34,965 bases of DNA from Alphaproteobacteria bacterium (GTDB lineage: Bacteria > Pseudomonadota > Alphaproteobacteria > Acetobacterales > Acetobacteraceae), in NCBI GenBank assembly GCA_017307335.1, contig JAFKFJ010000196.1, positions 1 to 34,965 on the forward strand, read 5' to 3'. A model generated the notes under the pieces. That model worked only from the letters and a program-made list of their open reading frames with translations, was not told where the DNA came from and searched no databases. Of this stretch, positions 24,811-32,967 are shown piece after piece; the first letter of the stretch is position 1, and every line of letters begins with the position of its first letter. The translations under genes were made by a program, and so were the position numbers.

Positions 24811-24913
24811 AGCACGATGACCGGAGGCGGAATCGCCGGAGGTCTGAATCATGCTCTCAAATCAAAGAGCTAGAACGGGGTGAGTGAGCGCGAGCGAACT
24901 CATCCCGTTCTAG
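24811..24913. repeat. 103-bp dispersed repeat, copy 2
   Basis: Differs from copy 1 (12106–12208) at three positions, all in the final long hairpin module. The CTAGAACGGG and CCCGTTCTAG arms are unchanged. Again it lies between two convergent genes, 8 nt after the amidohydrolase stop and 14 nt before the end of the flavodoxin-fold gene. Confidence 0.85.
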
Positions 24914-24927
24914 GACTCGGCGCATCA

Positions 24928-25518
24928 TCAGAAGGCGGCGAAGGTTCGCTGCACACGGGCGAGAAATCGCGCGCGGGCGGCAGCCGGTGCGGTGTCCATG
25001 CGATACAGCGCGAGATAGATGCGGCGCGCCCGCGGCGCGAGCAGCGGGCGGATGCCGCGCATCAGCACGACCTTGCCCGGATTGCGCATCACCAGCGTGA
25101 CGAACCAGTGCGGCGAGCCGTGCGTGGTCACGACGACGAGCTTGCGGATGTTGGTCAGCAGCGGGCGGATTCCGCTGCTGCTGCCCCCCATCTCGAACGC
25201 GACGCCCGGGACCCAGACGCGATCGAAATACCCTTTCAGGATCGCCGGCATGCCGGACCACCAGCTCGGCGCGCAGATCACCAGCCCCTCGGCGGCGCGC
25301 AGGCGCCGCACATAGGCCTCGACGCCGGAAAGATTTGCGCCGGCGGTCTGGTAGCGCACACGCTCCGCCGTAGAGAGCACAGGGTCGAAGCCTTCGGCAT
25401 ACAGATCAAGGTCGTCCACCTCGTGCCCGGCGTTCAGCAGCGTGGTGACGATGCAATCGTGCAGCGCGGCGTTGAAGCTGTGCACGACCGGGTGGGCGTA
25501 GACGACGTGAACCCGCAT
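24928..25518 (-). CDS. NAD(P)H oxidoreductase, flavodoxin-2 fold
   Basis: A 196-residue protein of the NQO1/KefF/MdaB-like family, which uses FAD or FMN and NAD(P)H to reduce quinones or similar acceptors by two electrons. It starts MRVHVVYAHPVVHSFNAAL, the family's phosphate-binding opening. The conserved flavin-contacting loop is LVICAPSWWSGMPAILKGYFDRVW, and TTHGSPHWF corresponds to the second flavin loop. Cytoplasmic. The 144-bp gap to the divergent fasciclin gene holds both promoters. Specific substrate unknown. Confidence 0.88.
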   Translation of the reverse strand: MRVHVVYAHPVVHSFNAALHDCIVTTLLNAGHEVDDLDLYAEGFDPVLSTAERVRYQTAGANLSGVEAYVRRLRAAEGLVICAPSWWSGMPAILKGYFDRVWVPGVAFEMGGSSSGIRPLLTNIRKLVVVTTHGSPHWFVTLVMRNPGKVVLMRGIRPLLAPRARRIYLALYRMDTAPAAARARFLARVQRTFAAF

Positions 25519-25662
25519 GGCCGTGGCCTGCCATGAAAGCCGCCGGCATTCGGATCACGAGATCGTGAAGTTGTCTCGGCGCGCTGCATCTGGGTGGCGC
25601 CCGCCCCGGTAACGCGTCGGCAGGGGGGCACGGTGCCGCCCGACGGACGGAAGGAGCCCGAC

Positions 25663-26274
25663 ATGACTCTGCGCAAGACTTCTCCCGCGGTGCTCGCCGC
25701 GCTCGTTCTGGCCGCGTGCAGCCAGGGGATGGCGGGCACGCCCATGACCGATGCGGCGGCGCCGACGACGGTCGCGATGGCGGATACCAAGCCGGTCACG
25801 GTCGGAGGCCAGCCGATGCTCGCGGGCAAGGACATCGTCGACAACGCGGTGAACTCGGCGGACCACACCACGCTCGTCGCCGCCGTGAAGGCGGCCGGCC
25901 TCGTGCCGGTGCTGAAGGGCCAGGGCCCGTTCACCGTCTTCGCGCCGACCAACGAGGCATTCGCGGCCCTGCCGGCCGGCACCGTGCCGACACTGCTGAA
26001 GCCGCAGAACAAGGCGACGCTGACCAAGGTGCTCACCTACCACGGCGTTCCCGGCCGGCTCGACTTCGCGGCCCTGCAGGAGCGCATCACGGCCGGCGGC
26101 GGCAAGGCCACGCTGACCACGGTCGAGGGCGCGCCGCTCACCATCATGATGAATGGCCCGCACAACATCGAGGTGATGGACGCGAAGGGCGACGTGGCGC
26201 AGATCTCGACCTACGACGTCTATCAGTCGAACGGCGTCATCCAGGTGATCGACCGCGTGCTGCTGCCCGGCTGA
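25663..26274 (+). CDS. fasciclin-domain lipoprotein
   Basis: A 203-residue secreted protein. Residues 1–20 form a lipoprotein signal with lipobox LAAC, followed by a short linker and one FAS1 domain. FAS1 signatures are visible: DHTTLVAAVKAAGL, the H1 motif GPFTVFAPTNEAFAALPAG, LTYHGVPG (the YH motif) and the H2 region NGVIQVIDRVLLP. Such bacterial fasciclin proteins are surface or periplasmic adhesion-like modules with uncertain roles. ATG at 25663 has GGAAGGAG 6 nt upstream. It converges on thiE across 18 bp. Confidence 0.93.
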   Translation: MTLRKTSPAVLAALVLAACSQGMAGTPMTDAAAPTTVAMADTKPVTVGGQPMLAGKDIVDNAVNSADHTTLVAAVKAAGLVPVLKGQGPFTVFAPTNEAFAALPAGTVPTLLKPQNKATLTKVLTYHGVPGRLDFAALQERITAGGGKATLTTVEGAPLTIMMNGPHNIEVMDAKGDVAQISTYDVYQSNGVIQVIDRVLLPG

Positions 26275-26292
26275 GCCGGCGGCGGCCAGCGG

Positions 26293-26937
26293 TCAGGGAA
26301 CGGCCGCCGTCGCGATCGCCGCGTTCATCGCGCGCACGCCGGCGGCCGGGCCTTCCGGGTGGTTCCACACCGCGCCGACCACGGCGAGGAAATCGGCCCC
26401 CGCTCTCGCCAGCGGCGCGCAGTTCGCCGCAGTGATGCCACCGATCGCGACCGCCGGCAGTTCGGCGATCTCCGCCCACCAGCGCAGGATCTCCGGGTCG
26501 GCGCGGGTGGGTGCTTCCTTGGTCGCGGTCGGGAAGAAGGCGCCGAACGCGACGTAGTCGGCGCCCGCCTCGCCGGCCTCGAACGCCAGATCGCGGCTCG
26601 CGTGGCATGTCACGCCAAGGATCAGGTCGCCCAGCAGCTTGCGCGCCACCGGCGCCGGCGTGTCGGTCTGCCCCACATGCGCGCCGTCGCAGCCATGCGC
26701 GACCGCGAGGTCCGGGCGGTCGTTCATGATGAACGCCACGTCGCGTGCCTGCGCCACCGGCCGCAGTGCGTCGATCGCGCGGCGCAGCGCGTCGTCGTCG
26801 ACATCCTTGAGCCGCAACTGCACCGCCGCCACGTCGCCGGCATCGAGCGCGGCCGCGAGTTGGTCGCGGAACGCAGCGTCGATCGCCGGCGGCGTCACCA
26901 GATAAAGGCGGCACCGCGCCGTCCTGAGCAGGCTCAA
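26293..26937 (-). CDS. thiE: thiamine-phosphate synthase
   Basis: ThiE couples the thiazole and pyrimidine phosphates to give thiamine phosphate. The 214-residue TIM barrel shows the family motifs [30 protein letters not shown], the phosphate-binding [14 protein letters not shown], and [24 protein letters not shown]. The start is read as TTG at 26937, overlapping the ancestral stop of the upstream aldolase gene (TTGA), with the purine-rich GAAGGG about 6 nt before it; there is no in-frame ATG nearby. I see no TPP riboswitch at the head of the operon. Confidence 0.93.
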   Translation of the reverse strand: MSLLRTARCRLYLVTPPAIDAAFRDQLAAALDAGDVAAVQLRLKDVDDDALRRAIDALRPVAQARDVAFIMNDRPDLAVAHGCDGAHVGQTDTPAPVARKLLGDLILGVTCHASRDLAFEAGEAGADYVAFGAFFPTATKEAPTRADPEILRWWAEIAELPAVAIGGITAANCAPLARAGADFLAVVGAVWNHPEGPAAGVRAMNAAIATAAVP

Positions 26938-27142
26938 GCGTCGCCCTTCAGGCTCTCGATGAAGTGGGCGAGCATCGCCAGCGCCTCGGCCCGCGGGCGC
27001 TGGAACGTGCTGCGCCCGATGATACAGCCGGGGTCCCGCCGAGCTTCCCGTGGCTGAGGATGCGGGCGAGGTTCGCCTTGGTGCCCGGGTTGTCGCTCTC
27101 ATAGCCGTCCAGGATCGCTTTGACGCGCTCGGTGAGGCGCAT
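26934..27142 (-). pseudogene. fba: class I fructose-bisphosphate aldolase remnant with a large internal deletion
   Basis: The ATG at 27142 opens 37 codons that match the start of bacterial class I aldolases ([16 protein letters not shown], then [13 protein letters not shown] and HGKLGGT). The sequence then jumps, at about 27030–27031, to the last 31 codons of the same family ([20 protein letters not shown], ending ESLKGDA) in another frame, up to the TGA at 26934–26936. Roughly 230 codons, including the Schiff-base lysine region, are missing. As read, the first frame ends at 26948. The retained 3' end still carries the ribosome binding site and overlap used by thiE. A real deletion or a misassembly are both possible. 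Confidence 0.9.
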
Positions 27143-27191
27143 GGGGGTCTCCGTCTGCCGCGAGGGTGGTAGCGCAGGCGCGCGCCGCGTG

Positions 27192-27587
27192 TCACGTCAC
27201 CCCCGCCAGCCACCGCGCGAGGCGCCGCCGTGCCCTGGGGTCGCCGAGATCGAGCGCCGGCGGACGCCCGGCGAGCACGATCGCGCCAAGCGTCGCCGCC
27301 GCCGACCGCACGGCGGCGGAGGCGGGGCAGGCCGGATCGAGGATCAGCAGGCGCTGCCCCGTGCGCAGGGCGGCCATCGCCTGGCCAGGGGCATCGCCGC
27401 AGTCCAGCACGTCGAACGCGGGCGTCGCCGGATGTGCGGCCCGCGCCGCCGCCGCCAGCTCACGCCACCACAGACAGCCGGCGAACACCGCCGCCCCCGG
27501 CGCCGAGAGCAGCGTCACCGGCCGGCCCTCGCGCAGCGCGCGCTGCGCATCGGCCAATCCGTGCACGACGACGGCTGGCGGCAGCAT
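27192..27587 (-). CDS. conserved hypothetical protein upstream of the aldolase remnant
   Basis: A 131-residue soluble Ala/Arg-rich protein beginning [18 protein letters not shown]. Segments such as [21 protein letters not shown] and [18 protein letters not shown] look structured, and I recall similar proteins next to class I aldolase and thiE in related bacteria, but no function is known to me. It is the first gene of the minus-strand operon that continues with the aldolase remnant (49 nt gap) and thiE. An in-frame GTG one codon earlier is an alternative start. Confidence 0.7.
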   Translation of the reverse strand: MLPPAVVVHGLADAQRALREGRPVTLLSAPGAAVFAGCLWWRELAAAARAAHPATPAFDVLDCGDAPGQAMAALRTGQRLLILDPACPASAAVRSAAATLGAIVLAGRPPALDLGDPRARRRLARWLAGVT

Positions 27588-27671
27588 CACGCGGGCGTCA
27601 TTTGGGCGGCCAGTTCATGCTTGACCTTCAAGCCTGCCGCTGGTTGAAACTCAAACCTTCCCGGAGCGGCC

Positions 27672-27676
27672 GGAGG
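27672..27676 (+). promoter_or_regulatory. ribosome binding site deciding a TTG start
   Basis: GGAGG lies 5 nt before TTG at 27682, and no in-frame ATG or GTG gives a better start for the small coiled-coil protein. Confidence 0.65.
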
Positions 27677-27681
27677 CGGGC

Positions 27682-27861
27682 TTGGCGGAAGAGGATGATC
27701 CGGCCGCGGCCGCATCGCGGCTTGAGCAGGCACTCGAACGAATCGCCCGGTTCGCGCGTCCGGGGGCACCCGAAGCGCCGGGGACGGCGGCGGTCGCGGC
27801 CCGGCTCGATGCGCTGATCGCCAATCTGCGTGCGGCGCTGGCGGGGGCGCCCGGTCCCTGA
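27682..27861 (+). CDS. small coiled-coil protein upstream of zapA (DUF4164-like)
   Basis: A 59-residue acidic/helical protein starting MAEEDDPAAAASRLEQALER and containing VAARLDALIANLRAALAG, with heptad-like hydrophobic spacing. It resembles the short coiled-coil proteins encoded just before zapA in many Alphaproteobacteria. The start is a TTG with a strong GGAGG. It ends 29 nt before the zapA start, so the two are probably co-transcribed. A role with ZapA in the division ring is only inferred from position. Confidence 0.72.
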   Translation: MAEEDDPAAAASRLEQALERIARFARPGAPEAPGTAAVAARLDALIANLRAALAGAPGP

Positions 27862-27879
27862 CCGGTCCCTGAGCATGAG

Positions 27880-27884
27880 TGGAG
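27880..27884 (+). promoter_or_regulatory. ribosome binding site deciding the zapA TTG start
   Basis: GGAGG lies 6 nt before TTG at 27891. The in-frame GTG at 27879 overlaps this site and would lack one of its own. Confidence 0.65.
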
Positions 27885-27890
27885 GCGCGT

Positions 27891-28238
27891 TTGGCGCAGG
27901 TTACCGTCAAGATCAACGGCTATGCCTATACCGTCGGCTGCGAGGACGGGCAGGAGCAGCATCTGCTGGCGATGGCCGATCAGGTCGAGCGGCGGATCGA
28001 CAGCATCAAGGGGCTTGCCGGCAGCTCCGGCGAGGCGCGGCTGCTGGTGCTCGCGGCATTGCTGATGGCCGATGAGCTGCACGACACGCGCATCGAGCTC
28101 GAACAGCGCGCGAATGCCCGCGGGCCGCGGCGCGACGCCAAGGAAGGCGGCGACCCGCAGCTCGGCCGCAAGCTCGGCCGCCTCGCGGTGCGCGCGGAGC
28201 AGATTGCCGCCGAGATGGAGCGTCCCGGTCAGGCGTGA
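27891..28238 (+). CDS. zapA: cell division protein ZapA
   Basis: ZapA binds FtsZ and bundles its protofilaments at midcell. The 115-residue protein begins MAQVTVKINGYAYTVGCEDG, the β-rich N-terminal domain of the family, followed by the long helix HLLAMADQVERRIDSIKGL and a C-terminal coiled coil (LLVLAALLMADELHDTRIELEQ). The C-terminal 35 residues are charged and probably disordered. The start is TTG. The neighbours, with the 6S RNA and 5-FTHF cyclo-ligase following, reproduce the classic zapA–ssrS–ygfA order. Confidence 0.92.
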   Translation: MAQVTVKINGYAYTVGCEDGQEQHLLAMADQVERRIDSIKGLAGSSGEARLLVLAALLMADELHDTRIELEQRANARGPRRDAKEGGDPQLGRKLGRLAVRAEQIAAEMERPGQA

Positions 28239-28260
28239 CCGCCGGGGCCGCGCAGCCGGC

Positions 28261-28289
28261 TTGATCGCCCGGCGCCGTCCCCCCATAAC
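28261..28289 (+). promoter_or_regulatory. candidate σ70-type promoter of 6S RNA
   Basis: TTGATC (28261–28266) and CATAAC (28284–28289) are separated by exactly 17 nt. Initiation 7–8 nt further on would fall near 28297, just before the 5' arm of the predicted closing stem of 6S RNA. Confidence 0.5.
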
Positions 28290-28296
28290 TCCTCGC

Positions 28297-28415
28297 GCGG
28301 GGCTGCCCGGTGCGTCAGGCAAGTCATCCCCGGGGCCGATAGTGACTCTCCTGGGAGCTGGCTCTGTCGTGATCCTGGTCACGGTACCTGGTGCCCACCT
28401 GCACAAGCAGGCTCT
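28297..28415 (+). ncRNA. ssrS: 6S RNA
   Basis: 6S RNA binds σ70-RNA polymerase and down-regulates it in stationary phase. The stretch from CCGATAGTGAC through CTGGGAGCTGG to GGTACCTGGTGCCCACCTG matches my memory of alphaproteobacterial 6S RNAs, and the locus between zapA and 5-FTHF cyclo-ligase is the standard one. Stems that can be read: closing GGGCTGC (28300–28306) with GCAGGCTC (28407–28414, one bulge), GTGC with GCAC (28310–28313, 28401–28404), GGGC with GCCC, and GTGAC with GTCAC near the apex, leaving an asymmetric open region on the 5' side. The ends are approximate, and the length of about 120 nt is shorter than typical, so the 5' end may be further upstream. Confidence 0.78.
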
Positions 28416-28439
28416 GGGAGGGTGAACACGCCAACGGCC

Positions 28440-29015
28440 ATGGCGGCTCCGCAGCGGCTTCCCGACCTCGAGGGCGCGAAGCGCGCCGCCCGTGCGGCGG
28501 CGCTGGCGGCGCGCCCGGCCTGCGACCCGGCGTGGGGCGCCGAGCTGGCGCGGCACGTGCTGGCGGAGCTCACCTTCCCGCCGGATGCCGCCGTCTCCGG
28601 GTTCTGGCCGATGCCGGGCGAGATCGACATCCGCCCGCTGCTGAACGCGCTGCACGCACGCGGCCACGCGATCCTGCTGCCGCAGACGCCGCCGCGCGGC
28701 GCCCCGCTGGTCTTCCGCCGCTGGCATCCAGGTACCGCCATGCTGCCGGAGCGGTTCGGCACGCAGCGCCCGGACGGGCCCGTCGGCGCGCCGGACATGT
28801 TGTTCGTCCCGCTGCTCGCCTTCGACCGCGCGGGTCACCGCCTCGGCTACGGCGGCGGCTACTACGACCGGACGCTCGCGGGGCTGCCCGGCGCACGCGC
28901 GATCGGCTGCGCCTTCGCCGCGCAGGAGGTGGCGGCGGTGCCGGCGGGGCCGCACGACATGCGCCTCGACGCCGTCGCGACCGAACGCGGCCTGTTTCGT
29001 TTCAAGGATTTCTAG
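28440..29015 (+). CDS. ygfA: 5-formyltetrahydrofolate cyclo-ligase
   Basis: Converts 5-formyl-THF to 5,10-methenyl-THF with ATP, returning stored folate to one-carbon metabolism. The 191-residue protein has the family's basic N-terminal helix (GAKRAARAAALAAR), the folate-side segment FWPMPGEIDIRPLL, and the nucleotide-site motif RLGYGGGYYDRTLA. The start is uncertain: GTG at 28422 has GGGAGG directly abutting it, overlapping the end of 6S RNA, while ATG at 28440 fits family length but has no close ribosome binding site. The next gene begins at the base after its stop. Confidence 0.92.
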   Translation: MAAPQRLPDLEGAKRAARAAALAARPACDPAWGAELARHVLAELTFPPDAAVSGFWPMPGEIDIRPLLNALHARGHAILLPQTPPRGAPLVFRRWHPGTAMLPERFGTQRPDGPVGAPDMLFVPLLAFDRAGHRLGYGGGYYDRTLAGLPGARAIGCAFAAQEVAAVPAGPHDMRLDAVATERGLFRFKDF

Positions 29016-29831
29016 ATGCGCATCCTGTTTCTCGGCGACGTGGTCGGGCGCACCGGCCGCGAGGCGGTGGCCGCGATCCTGCCGCGCCTGCGCGCCACCC
29101 TGGGGATCGACGTCGCGGTCGTGAACGCCGAAAACGCCTCGCATGGGTTCGGCCTTTCGCCGGAGGTCGCGCGCATGCTGTTCGCCGCCGGCGCCGACGT
29201 GCTGACGCTCGGCAACCACTCCTGGGATCGCAAGGAGATCGTCCCCTACATCGCCGAGACCCCGCGCCTGATCCGCCCGCTCAACTACCCGCCCGGCACC
29301 CCCGGCGCCGGCAGCGTGGCGGTGCAGCTCGCGGACGGGCGCCGCGCGCTGGTGGTCAACGCCATGGGGCGGCTGTTCATGGAGCTGCTGGACTGCCCGT
29401 TCCGCGGCACCGCGACCGAACTCGCGCGCCATCGGCTCGGCGCCTCCGTCGCCGCGATCGTGGTCGACTTCCACGCCGAGGCGACCAGCGAGACCATGGC
29501 CTTCGCCCATTCCTTCGATGGGCAGGTGAGCCTCGTCGTCGGCACGCACACCCATTGCCCGACCGCCGACCATCAGGTGCTGCCGGGCGGCACCGGCTTC
29601 ATCAGCGATGTCGGCATGTGCGGTGACTATGACAGCGTGATCGGCATGCAGAAGGAGGGGGCGGCGGCGCGCTTCTGGCGTCGCGTGCCGGCCGAGCGGC
29701 TCCAGCCGGCGGAGGGCGAGGCGACGGTCTGCGGGGTCTTCGTCGAGACCGACGACGCGACCGGCCTCGCGCGCCGGATCGAGCCCATCCGCCAGGGCGG
29801 GCGTCTCGCGCCCACGCTGCCGGCGGTGTAA
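29016..29831 (+). CDS. YmdB-type metallophosphoesterase
   Basis: A 271-residue calcineurin-like phosphoesterase of the TIGR00282/YmdB group, which includes a cAMP/cGMP phosphodiesterase in Bacillus and Deinococcus. Metal-binding motifs are in order: [42 protein letters not shown] and [10 protein letters not shown]. It directly abuts the cyclo-ligase stop (no gap), implying coupled translation. The intracellular substrate in Alphaproteobacteria is not established. Confidence 0.93.
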   Translation: MRILFLGDVVGRTGREAVAAILPRLRATLGIDVAVVNAENASHGFGLSPEVARMLFAAGADVLTLGNHSWDRKEIVPYIAETPRLIRPLNYPPGTPGAGSVAVQLADGRRALVVNAMGRLFMELLDCPFRGTATELARHRLGASVAAIVVDFHAEATSETMAFAHSFDGQVSLVVGTHTHCPTADHQVLPGGTGFISDVGMCGDYDSVIGMQKEGAAARFWRRVPAERLQPAEGEATVCGVFVETDDATGLARRIEPIRQGGRLAPTLPAV

Positions 29832-29856
29832 GGGAGCCGCGAGCCGGGAGAGAGGC

Positions 29857-30606
29857 ATGGCGGGACATTCGCAGTTCAAGAACATCATGCACCGCAAGGG
29901 CGCGCAGGATGCGCGGCGCGCGCGGCAGTTCGCCAAGCTGATCCGCGAGATCACGGTCTCCGCCCGCACCGGCCTGCCCGAACCGGGCTCGAACCCCCGC
30001 CTGCGCGCCGCCGTCGCCGCGGCGCGGGAGGCCAACATGCCCAAGGATACGGTCGAGCGCGCGATCAAGAAGGCCGCCGGCGGCACCGGCGGCGATGACT
30101 TCGCCGAGGTGCGCTACGAGGGCTATGGGCCCGCCGGGATCGCGGTGATCGTCGAGGCGCTGACCGACAACCGCAACCGCACCGCCTCCGACATGCGCGC
30201 CACGTTCAGCCGCCACGGCGGCGCGCTCGGCGAGACCAACTCGGTCGCTTTCCTCTTCTCCCGGCTCGGCGTCGTGCGCTACGCGGCGAATGTCGCGAGC
30301 GAGGACGAGATGCTGGAAGCGGCGATCGAGGCCGGCGCCGAGAACGTCGAGAGCGGCGCCGAGGGGCACGAGGTCACGACGTCGGTTGAAAACTTCTTCG
30401 CCGTGCGCGACGCGATGGAGGCGCGCTTCGGCCCGCCCGCCGAGGCGAAGCTGGACTGGCGGCCGAGCACGACCGTGGTACTCGACGAGGAACGCGCCGC
30501 CGCGGTGCTGAAACTGCTCGACGCGCTGGAGGAGTTCGACGACGTGCAGAACGTCTATGCGAACTACGACATTCCGGAGACGGTGCTGCAGAAGCTTTCG
30601 GCCTGA
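29857..30606 (+). CDS. yebC: YebC/PmpR family protein
   Basis: A 249-residue three-domain YebC protein. The start [21 protein letters not shown] is the family signature, and [19 protein letters not shown] and [12 protein letters not shown] are the conserved C-terminal blocks. The family was long described as transcriptional regulators of ruvC and quorum-sensing genes; more recent work links some members to translation of proline stretches. It sits 25 nt after the YmdB gene and 8 nt before ruvC, the usual yebC–ruvC arrangement. ATG at 29857 has GGGAGAGAGG upstream. Confidence 0.97.
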   Translation: MAGHSQFKNIMHRKGAQDARRARQFAKLIREITVSARTGLPEPGSNPRLRAAVAAAREANMPKDTVERAIKKAAGGTGGDDFAEVRYEGYGPAGIAVIVEALTDNRNRTASDMRATFSRHGGALGETNSVAFLFSRLGVVRYAANVASEDEMLEAAIEAGAENVESGAEGHEVTTSVENFFAVRDAMEARFGPPAEAKLDWRPSTTVVLDEERAAAVLKLLDALEEFDDVQNVYANYDIPETVLQKLSA

Positions 30607-30614
30607 GGGCCGCG

Positions 30615-31121
30615 GTGGCGCGGCTGCTCGGCATCGACCCGGGGCTTCGCTTCACCGGCTGGGGCGTGGTGGAGGTGGTGGGCAACCGCCTGCGCCACAT
30701 CGACGACGGCGTGATCGCGACCGACGGCGCGGCGGGCGTGCCGGAGCGCCTGCGCGCGCTGCACGACGCGCTTGCCGCGCTGCTGCGCGAGCACCAGCCG
30801 GACGAGGCGGCGGTCGAGGAGACCTATGTCAACCGCAACGGCACCGCCACGCTGAAACTCGGCTACGCGCGCGGGGTCGCACTGCTGGCGCCGGCGCTGC
30901 TCGGCATTCCGGTGACCGAATACGCCGCACTCGCGGTCAAGCGGGCCGTGGTCGGCACCGGGGCGGCGGAAAAGGCGCAGGTGCAGGCCATGGTGCGCCG
31001 GTTGCTGCCCGGCGCGCGGCTGCGTCGGGCCGATGCCGCCGATGCGCTGGCAGTCGCGATCTGCCACGCCCATCACCGCGCGAGCCGGCTTGCGTGGGCC
31101 GCCGGAGTGCGCATGGCGTGA
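30615..31121 (+). CDS. ruvC: Holliday junction resolvase RuvC
   Basis: A 168-residue endonuclease that cuts Holliday junctions, working with RuvAB. The acidic active site is visible: first Asp in GIDPGLRFTGWGVVE, Glu in VEETYVNRN, and the C-terminal Asp pair in RRADAADALAVAICHAHH. The GTG start at 30615 lies 8 nt after yebC. Its TGA overlaps the GTG of ruvA (GTGA), so translation is coupled. Confidence 0.97.
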   Translation: MARLLGIDPGLRFTGWGVVEVVGNRLRHIDDGVIATDGAAGVPERLRALHDALAALLREHQPDEAAVEETYVNRNGTATLKLGYARGVALLAPALLGIPVTEYAALAVKRAVVGTGAAEKAQVQAMVRRLLPGARLRRADAADALAVAICHAHHRASRLAWAAGVRMA

Positions 31122-31714
31122 TCGCGCGACTCACCGGCCGCGTGGCGGCGCTGGAAGACGGTAGCTGCGTGCTGGATGTAAACGGCGTCGGCTATCTCGT
31201 GCACGCCTCCACGCGCACGCTCGCCGCCCTGCCCACCGGCGAGATCGCAGTGGTGCTGATCGAGACGCAGGTGCGCGAAGACGCAATCACGCTCTACGGG
31301 TTTGCCGACCCGGCGGAGCGCGAGTGGTTTCGCCTGCTGACCACGGTGCAGGGCGTGGGCGCGAAGGTGGCGCTGAACGTGCTCTCCGCGCTGTCGCCGC
31401 GCGAGCTCGTCGCGGCGATCGCGGCCGGCGATCGCGCGGCACTCACCCGCGTGCCGGGCGTGGGCGCGCGGCTGGCGGTGCGGCTGCTCACCGAGCTGCA
31501 CGACAAGGCGGGGACGATGCCGAGCGGCGCCGCCTTCGCGCCCGCGCTGCCGCCGCCCGCCGGCCCGGCGTCGGATGCGCTCTCGGCCCTGCTCAATCTC
31601 GGCTACCGCCGCCCGGAGGCGCAGGCGGCGGTGGCGCGCGTCGCGGCCCGGCTCGGCGCGGGGTCGGCGCTGGATGCCCTGATCCGCGAGAGCCTGCGCG
31701 AGCTGGCGTCATAG
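31118..31714 (+). CDS. ruvA: Holliday junction branch migration protein RuvA
   Basis: A 198-residue RuvA that tetramerises on Holliday junctions and loads RuvB. Domain I ([29 protein letters not shown]) is an OB fold; domain II has two helix-hairpin-helix motifs ([17 protein letters not shown] and [19 protein letters not shown]); domain III ([19 protein letters not shown]) binds RuvB. The linker between II and III is rich in Pro and Ala. The start is GTG, overlapping the ruvC stop. A 212-bp gap with a palindromic repeat separates it from ruvB. Confidence 0.97.
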   Translation: MIARLTGRVAALEDGSCVLDVNGVGYLVHASTRTLAALPTGEIAVVLIETQVREDAITLYGFADPAEREWFRLLTTVQGVGAKVALNVLSALSPRELVAAIAAGDRAALTRVPGVGARLAVRLLTELHDKAGTMPSGAAFAPALPPPAGPASDALSALLNLGYRRPEAQAAVARVAARLGAGSALDALIRESLRELAS

Positions 31715-31750
31715 GGGGGAACACCGCGCAGCGCGATCACCGCTCCGGCG

Positions 31751-31846
31751 CGTCATGCCCGGGCCTGCCCCGGGCATCCACGCCGTCCCCTCAGGCACAA
31801 GGCCCATCGCGCCGCGTGGATGGCCGTGACAAGCTCGGCCATGACG
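31751..31846. repeat. inverted pair of REP-like palindromes
   Basis: Two 33-bp arms (31751–31783 and 31814–31846) are imperfect inverted copies: the left starts CGTCATGCCC and ends GGGCATCCACGC, the right starts GCGTGGATGGCC and ends GGCCATGACG. They flank a 30-bp spacer. On paper the right arm translates as [12 protein letters not shown], a well-known spurious signature of this repeat in Alphaproteobacteria. A related single copy is at 6444–6473. Confidence 0.75.
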
Positions 31847-31926
31847 GCTTCTCCTCTGGCGGCCTGACCCGCCGGGGCTTGACCGGCGCGGCGCGAACTG
31901 GTTCCGCCTCGGCCCATGAGGTTGCC

Positions 31927-32967
31927 ATGACCGCGCCCGAGCGCACCGTCTCGCCCGCCCGCGCCGAGGAGGACGCCGCGGAGACCAGCCTGCGGCCGCA
32001 GACCCTGGCGGAGTTCATCGGGCAGCGGGCCACGCGGGAGAACCTGGGCGTGTTCATCGCCGCCGCCCGCGCCCGCGGCGAGGCGCTCGATCACGTCCTG
32101 CTCCACGGCCCGCCCGGCCTCGGCAAGACCACGCTGGCGCAGATCGTGGCCCGCGAACTCGGCGTGGGCTTCCGCGCGACCTCGGGGCCGGTGATCCAGC
32201 GCGCCGGCGACCTCGCCGCGATCCTGACCAATCTGCAGCCGCGTGACGTACTCTTCATCGACGAGATCCATCGCCTGCAACCCGCCATCGAGGAAGTGCT
32301 CTATCCGGCGATGGAGGATTTCCAGCTCGACCTCATCATCGGCGAGGGACCTGCCGCGCGCAGCGTGCGCATCGACCTCGCCGCCTTCACCCTGATCGGG
32401 GCGACCACGCGCGCCGGCCTGCTCGCCACCCCGCTGCGCGACCGTTTCGGCATTCCGCTGCGTCTGGTCTTCTATTCCGCTGACGAATTGCAACTCATCG
32501 TAACGCGGGGTGCCGAAAAGCTCGGCATGGCGCTGACCGAAGACGGGGCGGCGGAGATCGCCGGCCGCTCGCGCGGCACCCCGCGAATTGCCGGGCGGCT
32601 GCTGCGCCGGGTGCGCGACTTCGCCCTGATCGAGAAGCGCCACCCGATCGACCGCGCGGCGGCCGATGCCTCGCTGCATCGGCTCGACGTCGATGCGCTC
32701 GGGCTCGACGCCATGGACCGCCGCTACCTGCGGCGGATCGCCGAACACCACCACGGCGGCCCGGTCGGCGTCGAGACGCTGGCGGCCGCGCTGGCGGAGG
32801 CGCGCGACACGCTCGAGGAGGTGGTCGAGCCGTTCCTGATCCAGGAAGGGCTCGTGCTGCGCACGAGTCGCGGCCGGGTGCTGGCGGAGCGTGGCTGGCG
32901 CCATCTCGACCTGGCTCCCCCGGCCGGGCGGCAGCCGCAGCTCGACCTGCTGCGTGACGACGAATGA
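31927..32967 (+). CDS. ruvB: Holliday junction DNA helicase RuvB
   Basis: A 346-residue AAA+ motor driving branch migration. Walker [12 protein letters not shown], Walker [10 protein letters not shown], sensor 1 GATTRAGLL, the arginine finger region [12 protein letters not shown], and sensor 2 [18 protein letters not shown] are all present, followed by the winged-helix domain ([13 protein letters not shown]…[19 protein letters not shown]). ATG at 31927 gives the usual length; the frame is open upstream only through the repeat spacer. The stop overlaps the ybgC start (ATGA). Confidence 0.97.
   Translation: MTAPERTVSPARAEEDAAETSLRPQTLAEFIGQRATRENLGVFIAAARARGEALDHVLLHGPPGLGKTTLAQIVARELGVGFRATSGPVIQRAGDLAAILTNLQPRDVLFIDEIHRLQPAIEEVLYPAMEDFQLDLIIGEGPAARSVRIDLAAFTLIGATTRAGLLATPLRDRFGIPLRLVFYSADELQLIVTRGAEKLGMALTEDGAAEIAGRSRGTPRIAGRLLRRVRDFALIEKRHPIDRAAADASLHRLDVDALGLDAMDRRYLRRIAEHHHGGPVGVETLAAALAEARDTLEEVVEPFLIQEGLVLRTSRGRVLAERGWRHLDLAPPAGRQPQLDLLRDDE

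Noticed and set aside
12106..24913. The two 103-bp repeats as part of a CRISPR array or composite transposon
   Set aside because: Only two copies, 12.6 kb apart, in direct orientation, enclosing ordinary chromosomal genes, with no spacers or transposase.
27192..27587. TPP riboswitch at the head of the thiE operon
   Set aside because: No CTGAGA-type core or paired arms in the divergent gap 27588–27681.
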